From Siphlonurus alternatus (Eukaryota > Arthropoda > Insecta > Ephemeroptera > Siphlonuridae), in NCBI GenBank assembly GCA_949825025.1, contig OX463781.1, positions 6,303,370 to 6,367,369 on the forward strand: 64,000 bases of DNA, given 5' to 3'. The first letter of the stretch is position 1. Each line of letters begins with the position of its first letter. The notes below the pieces were generated by a model. That model worked only from the letters and a program-made list of their open reading frames with translations. It searched no databases and was not told the DNA's origin. Below are positions 37,582-48,469 of this stretch, piece after piece. The position numbers were made by a program, and so were the translations under genes.

Positions 37582-37904
37582 TACAGTCAGCCGAAAGAAA
37601 CAGTTTTCATTAAAACCTCGCTTCATAGCAAGTTTTTGTACACAACTTACATTACAGTTTTTCTAAATGAGCACCATTAGTAGCTCGGTACAGATGGAAG
37701 TGAACATTCAGCTCACGCCAAACGTTCCTCAAATAGTGCATCAGAGCAGCCATGCATTTCAGCTGCAACACCGAGTAGCAGAACGAGTAGATGAAATTAC
37801 ACTTCGACCTGAGGTGATGTGGTGCTCATGTGAAGAAGCTGTTAGATAAGTTGTGTAGAAAAACTTGTTAAGAAGTGAGAACTATAGTTCTTTCCGTTGA
37901 CTGC
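37582..37904 (-). mobile_element. Internally deleted Tc1/mariner element
   Basis: Ends TACAGTCAGCCGAAAGAA (left) and TGCAGTCAACGGAAAGAA (right, complemented) match at 15 of 18 positions. Between them a minus-strand frame gives a transposase C-terminus (RNVWREL, YRATNGAHLEKL, stop at 37652-37654), a motif set common at the ends of Tc1/mariner-type transposases. Everything upstream, including the DDE catalytic core, is deleted. Confidence 0.6.
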
Positions 37905-38694
37905 ATTTCGAAAAAGTTCAGTTTCTTTTCTGATCAGGCGCATTACTATTTTTTATCCCACAGAAAGAAAAAGTAACTCAGCCATTTTTATTATTATTTT
38001 TTTTTTATTATAAACGTAAGCTCTAATTTGGTATATTAAAAGTTTACTACTATCCTTCGAGATAAATTTAAAAAGTACCCTGATGTATAATCAGTGTATT
38101 ATTTTGCTTTCAAAAATAATAAAATAAAGTGTTCTTTTTCTTGTACTATGAATATAAAAATATGCAACTTAATGAAAAAAAAATCAAAAAAACCTAAGTA
38201 GCTTGAAAATTATTTGAAAAGTTTAAAACACTATTGAAGAACTATAAAAACTTCACCAATTCTCCAATGAATACTGCGCACATAAAACAATATGCAACTT
38301 CTATAATACTCAGTATAACAGTATAATTACAACATGCATATGTTGTAATTTTTCTAATAAAATTCACAAGATTTTCTTGAAAATTTCATATTCAATAATG
38401 CTGGTAGCAAAGGTAGTTGAAGTATAAGCTTAACTCAAAAGTTCAACCGTTCATGTGTACACTTTTCTTCACAAAAAGTTCACAAAAATAAAACATCGAT
38501 AACTTACACAAAGGCTTGATGACTTCTTTGTTAACGAATATATACAGTACGTTGTAATATAACGTAAGGAAACAATTTTATCAACAACTTTATATTTAAT
38601 TTAATACGTGTCTAACTGTAATGTATATAAGAAAAATTAAAATATTTTAACTGCATGCACCATAATTAAATAAAATTCATTCTAATATGAAGTA

Positions 38695-40105
38695 CAGTTG
38701 AATTAATAAAACTGCTACTCTAATCGATCATACAGTAGTAAATAATTTTGGTATAAAGACATTATGTGTCAGAAAAGACACAATTTTATCAGATCATAAG
38801 TATACAATTGTAAAGTTTGAAGTAGACAAAAAGAACAATACACTTTTTAATAATATTTTAACCTTCTCATCAAGACAGTTTAGTAAAGAGAATTTTGAAT
38901 ATTTATTTTTTTTTAATTTTTAATCAAACCCTTTTGGGTACTTCTATTTACTAATTACATACTACTTTGAAACCCCGAACCTTCCGAAACCCTAACTTGA
39001 GCGTTTCGCGGGCTCTTCCGGAACGGGGGCGGCCACGGCCTTGCAAATCCATCCCGGCATTTGCCTGCGGCTGAAGGAAACGTGGAAACCTCAGCCAGGA
39101 TGGACGCTACAGCTTTTGTCAATGAACCGGAAGTGCAATGGTCCAAAGCCAGGGGAACCACATAGTGGAAAAGCGCAACGATTTACCCCTGGATATTTAT
39201 TTAGGATGTTAATAAGAGGAAACTGGGACTCACTTTTAATACCTAGAGTGGATTTAGAAAGAAAATGGGAACTGTTTTTTGTAATATTTATTTTTTATTT
39301 TAATGAAGCATTCCCAAAAAGTAAAAGGAAAATTAATAACAGTATTAAAAAACCCAGCTGGATAACAAAAAAATCCGCAGCTAATATCTGAAGGAAATAA
39401 ATTGAAAGAACTTTTAATTCAGGCTAAATATATAAATTCTGAGTTGCTGCCGGAATATTAAAATTTATTAAAAAATCATAAACAAAAAGTTTGTGTTGCT
39501 AAACTTGATGATAATAGCGCTAAAATTAAAAATGCGGACAGTAAAATTAAAGCCAGTTGGGAAATAATTAAAAGTGGTTGTAACATGCATCGTCAAAAAA
39601 TTCGAATTGTATATCAGATATAAAATTTAATGGGAATATAATATCATACCCAATAAAAATAAGCAATATATACAATAATTTTTTTGTTAAAACAATAAAA
39701 AATTTAATTAATATTAATTTTGATAGTATTAACAAAAAGAAAATTACGGAATAAATGAAATTGTTGATCAAAAAGAAGTAGTAGCTAATTTTAAAAAAAT
39801 TCATTATTTAAAACTAATTGAACATATAAATGCACTCCCCAACAAAAACGCTGCAGGTCAAGACGAAGTGCCGTATACAGTAATTAAATATTGTAAGAAT
39901 TTGCTTGCGGTACCGCTAACATCTCTTAACAGTGTCTTCAAGATGGTTAGAAAATGTGCAAGTATTTTATAGTGATATAAGACATTCCTTATGTTGATGA
40001 TGAATTTTATTGTGTATTTTCAGGTTAATATGTTTGTTTGTGACGTGATCAATGTTGTATTGTACAACCAGTATCGAAATAAAATTATAATTATAATTAT
40101 TATTA
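38695..40105 (+). pseudogene. CR1/L2-like LINE relic with internal deletion
   Basis: Successive fragments align with the 19.9-kb LINE: ATLIDHTVVNN...LSDHKYT (endonuclease), GNWDSLL...WELFF (linker), KIKASWEIIKSGC, then LPNKNAAGQDEVPY and VPLTSL (start of reverse transcriptase). At about 39945 homology jumps to the LINE 3' UTR, which shares a TGACGT...ATGTTGTA.TTGTACA..CAGT block with the larger copy, and ends in an ATAATT-type tail. The catalytic FADD region is deleted. A SINE-like retroposon (38910-39192) splits it. Confidence 0.8.
38910..39192 (-). mobile_element. SINE-like retroposon, copy 2 (inside a LINE relic)
   Basis: The 10-bp duplication ATATTTATTT occurs at 38900-38909 and 39193-39202. 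The 283-bp body matches the copy at 11713-12324 and the tail (left, T-rich) marks minus orientation. It is markedly GC-richer than its surroundings. The two ORFs here (38955-39161 minus; 39041-39391 plus) are by-products of this body and not host genes. Confidence 0.8.
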
Positions 40106-40122
40106 TTCATTTTACCTGCAGG

Positions 40123-40570
40123 CTCCAGTGATGCAATGCTTCGCGTAGCTTCGCGTGAAATTTCGCTAGTTTCGCAAGCCAAGTTTCGCGTGAAACTTCG
40201 CGAAATTGATATATTTGAATTTCTCGCTCTACTTTATCGAATCGTATTTAATGAACACGCTGTTTTCTTCCTAATTTTGCTTTAATGACAGGTTTAGTTG
40301 CATAAATGAATTAAAAAAAAAATCAATTTAATTTATTAGATATAAAAATTTATTTCTTTTTTATTAATTTTAAAAATTACTTTTAATTATTTTTAAAATC
40401 ATTTAACACATTCGAGGATAGACAGGTCATGAAGACGGCCATTTTAACTTGTTTTTTTAATTTTTTGATGAACATATGAAAAATCGCATTGCGACAGTCA
40501 TTTTTTAAATTTCGCGAAAGTTTTGCGAAAGTTTCGCAAACCATGTTTCGCGAGAAGTTTTGCATCTCTG
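40123..40570. mobile_element. Non-autonomous hAT element with TTTCGCGAAA arrays
   Basis: Ends CAGTGATGCAATGCTTC (left) and CAGAGATGCAAAACTTC (right, complemented) fit hAT termini (CAGNG). The near 8-bp duplication CCTGCAG(G/C) flanks it (40115-40122, 40571-40578), with three extra bases at the left. Both subterminal zones are packed with TTTCGCGAAA / GTTTCGCAAA repeats, likely transposase-binding sites. No transposase frame. Confidence 0.65.
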
Positions 40571-40599
40571 CCTGCAGCAGAGCAAGAAATTTCAGGATT

Positions 40600-42240
40600 T
40601 CTGTTTTTCCAATTAGGACGAGTCTTGGAATTTTACAGACAGGTTTGTACATATGATGATGACTTATATCATCATATAAGTCATATTAATCAAATAATAA
40701 ATCTGAAATTTTAGCAGCAAAACAACGGCGACGAGAATTGAAGGAACAATTTCATTCCTAACTGCTTTAGAAATGTATTGGTCCGTTTTTAAACCCTGCC
40801 AAGCGTACACTTTCTGCTCCCTATCGACCTCATGTCCAGCTGCATAAAGAAATTGGAGTCAGGAAATATACGCAGTTCAGGTGTTCAGACCAATGCTATT
40901 CCTGACACTTAAATTTTTTCATTATAATAATAGGAAGCTGCATGCAGCAAAAATTCCGACTAATTCGAAATAACACGACAGTTTCAAATGAGCTCAACGA
41001 TCATCAGTATCGTTGAAATGAACTAACTGAGAATGACGCGCAGTGAGGATAGCAACTGAGTTAAACGCTGACAATAGAGAAGTGATAGTAACATTTCCCA
41101 CTGCACGTCATGTTCAGTTAGCCCGTTTGGTACAACCACGTCACTTCGAATTAGTAGCAAATTCTCGGCGGCACCATTGATTTACCATCAAGTAGATATT
41201 TGTTGGTATAAAAATATATAGAGTTGGACTTAAACACAGTACATAAATTGTTATAGGTATGTTCTGTACTGTAATCTCGTCAGATGATGAAGTGTTTTAA
41301 AAATGTCAGAGAACTTGAATTATAAAATTTAAACCCTTTAACTTCTTCTTGATCCGTTTTTCAGAATAGGCCGAATTCAGACATACACTCAGACACTATA
41401 AACCCTTTGGCTTTATTTAATCAGAGGGAAAATTTATTCTGAAATTTATTTTATGTTTGTGATATGAAATATACAAATGAGAGTGATTTCAAAACATACA
41501 TAGAAAACAAGGTATGTATATACCCTGCATATAATGTACGAATAAAAATAAAAAAACAAATGACGATCATTCAATATATCACTTTCTTTTTTACACTATC
41601 AATGATGTAAACAATCGTTTTTATACAACACTAGAAATCAGGTCGCTGATATTCTATTGTTATATAATATTATATTACACAACAATTTATAATAAAATGT
41701 TGTAATCGAATATCACGGTAATGGTTATGTGATACTTTTAGCTACATTAAATTAAAATGTATTTCATTGTATATAACAAATAATGTAAAATAAAGGAACT
41801 TTTAGAGGCCTACATATCGCTTGCAATATACTAGATGTTGCATCTGAATTTATTGGTAATGCCAAAGACTTTTGGGTAATGCGTACTTAAAAATCTTCTC
41901 AAATACTTCAAATATGGATTGATAATGCATTTTATACGGTGCACGAATATATATTAAATGTTGAATGGAAACCATGTTGTTTTTCTAGAGGTAAAATAGA
42001 CTTAAACAAACTATAATTCATTTCAAATATTTTTTTAATAAGTCTATTTCGTTGCAAAATAAGATATATATGCTGAGTTTCATCATAGATTTTATTTGTT
42101 TCATTTCTGACAACTCAAAATTTGATCCCCATATTTCCAGTGTAGTTTCATTATGCATACATGCCATGTAAACAACCATATAAAAGAACCTTCCATAATT
42201 ATGTCCCTTGCCCATTATGATGTCATATAACTACATTGAG
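40600..42240. other. Mixed-composition DNA, nothing assigned
   Basis: A GC-richer zone at 40720-41180 has no open frame or repeat partner in the window and may be an old degraded element. The rest is AT-rich. Confidence 0.4.
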
Positions 42241-42245
42241 AGATT

Positions 42246-42611
42246 ATGATGTCCCTGTACCGTGCGCACGTGAGTGGTAGAACTGGTAGATTCCTAGTCG
42301 ACGGGCTGGTAAGGGACTTGGTTTCTTGGCAGCGTGGAGAATCAGTGGAAGGCTTGGGTAAATCTTACCTCGGTGAAATCCGTTATGTCCTGGAGAGGTT
42401 CACCAACACGTCACGGAAGATTGGTTCACCAAGTTGTAGGAGGGAGTGGTGACTACATCAATGTCATGTTGTTTCAACAGAGACTGGTGGGTATCGTGAC
42501 ACCTTCGGGGGGTTGCCAGGTGGGGTGCTGCTAACCTGGCAGCTACGTAATCGTTAAGCAGTCAGCAGCAGTAGTTACCGTGACACCAGGATGAACTTGA
42601 ATTGTTTCTTT
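42246..42611 (+). mobile_element. GC-rich segment ahead of a (TTTA)n tail, possible retroelement 3' end
   Basis: A 360-bp block, much GC-richer than its surroundings, runs directly into 35 TTTA units at 42612-42750. This layout is typical of a non-LTR 3' end. The overlapping 68- and 66-codon frames match no family I recognise. No tRNA-like promoter boxes are seen. A GGGACTTGGTTTCTT piece recurs at about 43217. Confidence 0.4.
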
Positions 42612-42750
<139 letters not shown>

Positions 42751-43938
42751 TTCATTTCATTTTCTTCATATAAACCTTTTTTGCATTCATTTACTACACG
42801 TATAACGAATAGCCGGCGTATGGCCCTGTATATATAATATAGAGCAATCATAATTGATTACAGGCCTGTATTATACATAATTATAATTTTAATGAAAATA
42901 TTCAACCAGTCAATTCAATGCGTTAGATGACGGCATATAGTCAATGATATATTTTTGCATTGCATTTTCAGAAGTTTTCCGTTTTTTAGTTCACAAAGAA
43001 AGTTAGAGTGTTTCAGTATACCCACTTATGAAATGAATAAAATATACAGTATAAATACAGTTTATGTAAATAAATATATTGAAATGTAATAGAATTGAAT
43101 ATTAGCACGTATTTACACTATAAACATGAAATGGGAAGTAAAAACTTCTTTTCAAAAGTATTTTATTCTTTTATATAATTTTATTTATATATACAGAGCA
43201 TACTATATATATATAAGGGACTTGGTTTCTTATATATAAATAATCGATTCAGTTTTCTGTGCAAAATATACCAAAAAACTCGAATAAAGTGATTCATATT
43301 TTTTCTTAAAAATTGTAAGTATTGTCGTACTTACTTCCACAAGGTTATTTAAAATTAACGCACAAAACATTTGGCTTGTTTAGCTCCAGTTGCAATTATA
43401 TTGCTTAATATCAATCTATTTACTAATGGTATACACAATACAGCATAATATAGTTTTTCTTCTTTTTTTTAATATTCGTATAATATTCAAAGTTTTATAT
43501 AAAATAGCAGTAGAAACCTAGTGTCGCAATTATAGCTTCTTTACTACAGAGAAAAGTAGCTACCATCATAAGGACTATGAATAATAAAATGCAGCATGGT
43601 AGGCTGCCCACTTGTCGCGCAGTTCAAGGCTTATAGAAAGAACAGGTCACCTCAGAAGGTCGTATCTTAAAGCAAGGCAAATGAAATTGGACGTACACCC
43701 CTGGACTTTTAATCCTGCTTCATTTTCTGGCACTGCAGTTCCAATGGACATAGAGAGCAGATTTCCAATTTAAGGTTAGGTAAGAAAAGCACTCACAATC
43801 AAAGTGTTTTGGTTCACCACTCCTTCATAGATTAAGCGTTAATGCTACAAACAAAGCAGGAGTAAATTGTGCACACAGAGGTGCATATTCACCTTAAGAT
43901 AGACGGACCGTTACCATTGCCTGATTGTCTAACTTGCC

Positions 43939-44552
43939 CATGATGTAAATACAAAGGTGGCCAATGTAAATTAATTAAAGTGAGATAAAAATGTTAATAA
44001 GTTCCCATTAAAATACCACTGGCGCTAACTATCGGCAGATTCCGCAACAAATCCTATCGCGAGTAACTCGCGAGTTTGTTAACAACATTATCTCCACATC
44101 GCGAGCTCAATTGAGAGTTCATTTTACTATGAAATAACTATTTAAGACATAAAAAAATAAATAAAACGTTCAATTTCCTAATAAAATTGCATTTTCCTTC
44201 AATACAATGTGTATATATGCGCGTACGTGTATACGTACCTAGCAACACGAAAAAAGTACATTACCCAACGTTGCTTTTCATTCGGAAGAACACTTTTATT
44301 TCATTTATTCCAAATAAATCACGCTTTTCACACACATTATGAACACTGCACAAATCTAAATATATTTAGGATACACCTCCATTGCTACAGGAGGTTCTAT
44401 ATCGTATTGTTTCACGCGAAAATATTATAAAACATCACGTATGATATGGCGAGTGACTTTTTGGCGGCATTGCAGCCATTGTAACCTGCGAATGGCGAAG
44501 AGGAGTCGATGCGGCAACAGCGCAAAGCTGGACGGGGGAGCAGGGGAAGTGA
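43939..44552 (+). repeat. Left inverted arm of the P-like element
   Basis: About 615 bp, repeated in inverse orientation at 47208-47836. Similarity is weaker in the outer 150 bp and close to identity from about 44080 inward, suggesting gene conversion or recent origin. It ends inside a GC-rich segment (CAGCGCAAAGCTGGACGGGG). The arm holds no recognisable gene. Confidence 0.85.
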
Positions 44553-44864
44553 TTCAAGAGGGGAGTGAAGTCAAGTGAGACAGCTGATACGACTTTGACA
44601 ATTTGACAACAATGACAATTAACTGTGAATTTTAAAATTATTAAAAAACTAACAAGTTCCTTGCAATGAGTAATATAAATAAAATAATTTGCAATGAAAG
44701 ACTTGGTAAGTGCTATGAGGAGCGTCTTGCAATATATATGCATACTCATATTATATTATATATACACGCATAATAATTACCAAACAAATTAAGTGTTGTC
44801 ATGCTGTGTGTGTACTGTACAGTATGCATATACGTTGTCATATGTATGACATGGGGGTCATTCC

Positions 44865-45020
44865 CCCCCCCCCCAACTTCGAAATTTTGGACTTAATTAA
44901 CATGGGCAATATAGGCATTGCCCCCATCCAAAATTTTATTTAACATTGGCCTAATTGAGGCAGCCCCCCTCCCCCCCAAAAAAAATACCCCCCCCACATA
45001 TTTTTATGGATCCGCTCCTG
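44865..45020. mobile_element. Poly-C-rich relic with hAT-like end
   Basis: Several runs of 7-13 C alternate with GGCAATATAGGCATTGCCCC-like hairpins, ending in ATGGATCCGCTCCTG. The reverse complement, CAGGAGCGGATCC, resembles the CAGGGGCGGATCC terminus common to many hAT elements. I could not find the opposite end, so this is a solo end or decayed copy. Confidence 0.4.
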
Positions 45021-45940
45021 GGGCAGGATACTCACAGCAAGGGTAAAATCGCAGCGCTAAATGGCAGCCAGCCAACGGCCTCTCATTGAAGGCTTGACAT
45101 AGCTGATGCGTGGCCATTTAATTGCCCAGCATATTTTAATTTGCTTCAAGAATTTGCATATTTAATATTTCAAGTTTTCAAGCACATGCATGATCAAATT
45201 ATCAAACCATAATTTTTGTAATCCTCTGCTTATAATTGTTAGGCGAAGACTAATTAATCCCCTAGCTTCACCACATAAATTGATCAACATCACTCTTTTA
45301 TGCACCTGGTTACTGACCTATCTAGAGGTCAACTATTTTTACAGCTATAGTGCACATCATGAAACTGCTTTAAACATACCTTCGGGACACTGAATAATGC
45401 TGGCATAAGACCACATTTTCTTAAAGCTTCATTTTTTTTATCTCCATGACCCATTTTGCATACTGGAGAATAGCACGAAGGCATTTTTTTAAACCTAAAC
45501 TAATGCCCCAAAAATGTGAAGTAGTCGACATTTGCAATTTAATTTCCCGCTAGGAAATTACCGCGGAAAAGCATTTGAATTCATTATTTTTTTATGAATT
45601 TTATTTTACAGTTATGAACTGCCATAAGTACAAAAAATAAAATTTTAAGAGATATTAGAACTATTATATTATTAAAATCGGCTATGTAATTGACATGACA
45701 TGTTCTAAAATTCGGTGAATAGTTATTAAAACCAAGCTTAGGATCTTGAATTTTTTTTATCCTGCAAATTTTCAACCCGTAAAGTCGTTTTGTCCTTTAA
45801 ATGGCCTAAGAAAATCGACCATAATGCGTCATAAAATATGTTGAATGCCACCTGAAGGTATAAAAGAAACACATATTGGACAATTAATAATTGTTTTTAT
45901 TACCAATTTTTACACTTTACAATTCTTTCTTGCTTTGTAT

Positions 45941-47021
45941 TAGGGCTGTAAATTTTAACCGGTTGATTAACCGTCCGGTTAAAACCCCACGGTTAATCGT
46001 TTTCATAAAGCACTGTTACTCGAGGTTACGGTTAATTTAACCATTTAACCGAACTTCGATTAAAAATGAAAATTAACCGTTAGTCAATTTAAACCGTTTC
46101 TAGCCGTGTCACAATTTTAAGCATTTGTAACCGCGGTTAATTATTTTTATGAATTTTTAAAAATGCAAAAAAAATAATTGACACGTGAATTCCATTCAGG
46201 ATATATAAGGTATTTGACCATCTTCCTCTCAAACATATCTATTTATTATATAATATACAGTACATATCATTTACCTTTATTTTTGACAATGTATGTTGAA
46301 CTATTGTTTAACTTCCGTTTCTAGGTAATCAACTAAAAAACATATTTTATGAACTATAACAAAGGAAAAAAAGGAATTCGAGTGTCATTCTCAAAAAAAA
46401 ATATTATAATATGATACATAGAGAACAGTTCAGAAAAGAATTAAATTTTTCAATTCATCCCCCCCCCTCTTCCACCCCCCCCCTCCACACACAAATAGAA
46501 TGCAATTGTGACACTGTGAAAGTAACCATATTCAATAATGCATGTTAAATAAACAATATCAATATTAACAACAATAATTGATTAAAGATATTTATGCTAT
46601 ATACTTTTAAATGTTATACGCTATATACTTTATAATAATAAAAACCATTAGCTGTTATTTTCATTTTAATGTTTTTAATTAATGTATGATGTTGATAAAA
46701 GGAAAAAGAATATTTTGTATTCAGTTATGTGTATGCAATAGTAATGGCATTTGTATTAAATATATCTTAATTTATCGTGATAATTGCCAAAAAATAACCG
46801 ATGGTGCAGAGTTAACCGTTTCGGTTAAATTAACCGATCAAATAAATTCAAATAATTAACCGATCGAATAAAATTAACCGATATCGATTAGACGATTTTT
46901 TTAATCGATCAAACATTTTCAGAATTATTGGCGGTTTTTAATCGAACTTCGGTTTGATTAAAAACCGGTTTAAAGTTGACGGTCACCGGTTAAACTTTTT
47001 TCTCGGTTATTTACAGCCCTA
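45941..47021. mobile_element. Non-autonomous hAT element nested in the P-like spacer
   Basis: Perfect 13-bp terminal inverted repeats TAGGGCTGTAAAT are flanked by the exact 8-bp duplication CTTTGTAT (45933-45940 and 47022-47029), which is diagnostic of hAT-type insertion. Both subterminal regions carry many copies of a TTAACCGG / CCGGTTAA motif, as expected for transposase-binding arrays. There is no transposase frame over its 1081 bp. Because it interrupts the P-like element's spacer, it inserted later. Confidence 0.85.
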
Positions 47022-47207
47022 CTTTGTATATTATTTTTCAACAAATAACATACATTTTTTCCAGAAAATTCGAGACGATTCGAGAAGCATGGAAATTAAA
47101 GTCAATGAAGTCAGAACAATTTCTAAACCTGCCTCTACTTATAAGTATAACTTTTATATGCTTCTTAATACAAATATAACCCTTAAAATCGACACATGCT
47201 TCTCGTC

Positions 47208-47836
47208 TTCACTTCCCCTCCACCCCCGTCCAGCTTTGCGCTGTTGCCGCATCGACTCCTCTTCGCCATTCGCAGGTTACAATGGCTGCAATGCCGCCAA
47301 AAAGTCACTCGCCATATCATACGTGATGTTTTATAATATTTTCGCGTGAAACAATACGATATAGAACCTTCTGTAGCAATAGAGGTGTATCCTAAATATA
47401 TTTAGATTTGTGCAGAGTGTTTATAAAGTGTGTGAAAAGCGTGATTTATTTGGAATAAATGAAATAAAAGTGTTCTTCCGAATGAAAAGCAACGTTGGGT
47501 AATGTACTTTTTTCGTGTTGCTAGGTACGTATACACGTACGCGCATATATACACATTGTATTGAAGGAAAATGCAATTTTATAAGGAAATTGATCGTTTT
47601 ATTTATTTTTTTATGTCTTAAATAGTTATTTCATAGTAAAATGAACTCTCAATTGAGCTCGCGATGTGGAGATAATGTTGTTAACAAACTCGCGAGTTAC
47701 TCGCGATAGGATTTGTTGAGGCAGTTGCCGATAGTTGGCGCCAGTGGCATTTTATTGCGAACTTATTAACATTATTATCTCACTTTAATTGCATGTTAAT
47801 TAAGGCTTGTTTGGCCACCTTTCTTTTTACATCATG
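47208..47836 (-). repeat. Right inverted arm of the P-like element
   Basis: Reverse complement of the left arm at 43939-44552. Differences near the outer end include a short insertion around 47798-47810. The ORF that crosses its inner edge (starting at 46954) is a chance frame through arm and spacer. Confidence 0.85.
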
Positions 47837-48469
47837 AACTTGCCACACTCAATGCTCAAGGCTGGTGGAAAGACAGGTCACCTCTCAGAGGGTCATATTT
47901 CAAGGCAAGCTGAAGGCAAATACACCTCAAAATCAACGGAAAGCCTGATACTAATGCAATTTGCAGGAAGTATAATATGATTATCACTTTTAACTAATCT
48001 GTTAGTCAAATATTTAGTTTTATATTTTACATTTAATATAAAGTTGTAATCAAACTGATCAGAGAGAGCACTCAAGTTGACTTTACTGCAAAATGTCCTC
48101 ACGAACTTAACGTATATATCAAGTCAACAAGACTTTTCGTGATAACATTGAATATTTAAAAAACAATTATTGCATAAATATTTGGAAAGAGGGCATTAAG
48201 TTGTATATTGTCAATTGTTTTCAGATTTCTTTTATTCCTCTTAAAATCTTGTTACAAAACGCTTTGACGTCACAGTCATGCAAATATTTAATACGAAAGT
48301 ATAGGAGAAGGAGTTGCATGACAATGAAACAATGAAGTCCTTCGATTTTGATTGTGTTAATAGAAGGTTACAAATCTAAAAAAAAAAAAAAAAAGAAAAA
48401 AAAAAGACAGTAACTTGAGTTTCTCTATCCAATTTTGCAATAAACAAATTTTATATAAGCTGACCAATG

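Larger units (their letters stand above)
43939..47836. mobile_element. P-element-like transposon with ~620-bp inverted arms
   Basis: The left end reads CATGATGTAAATACAAAGG and the right end is its near reverse complement (CCTTTCTTTTTACATCATG). Both are flanked by the exact 8-bp duplication AACTTGCC (43931-43938 and 47837-47844). Known: Drosophila P has termini starting CATGATGAAATAACATAAGG and makes 8-bp duplications, so class, end and duplication length all agree. Arms 43939-44552 and 47208-47836 remain highly similar, with long identical runs. The spacer, after removing a nested hAT insertion, is about 1.6 kb and shows no transposase frame, so the copy is non-autonomous. A hAT-like or other 8-bp-duplicating family is the main alternative. 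Confidence 0.75.

Noticed and set aside
38955..39391. ORFs of 68 and 116 codons that look GC-rich and gene-like
   Set aside because: They cover the SINE-like insertion and fuse it with LINE relic sequence; target duplications show the insertion.
44435..44749. 104-codon minus-strand ORF
   Set aside because: Starts in the P-like spacer and runs into the left arm, with no recognised domain; the equivalent arm sequence at 47208-47340 does not preserve it.
46954..47349. 131-codon plus-strand ORF
   Set aside because: Crosses the hAT end, the P-like spacer and the arm, three unrelated units; chance frame.
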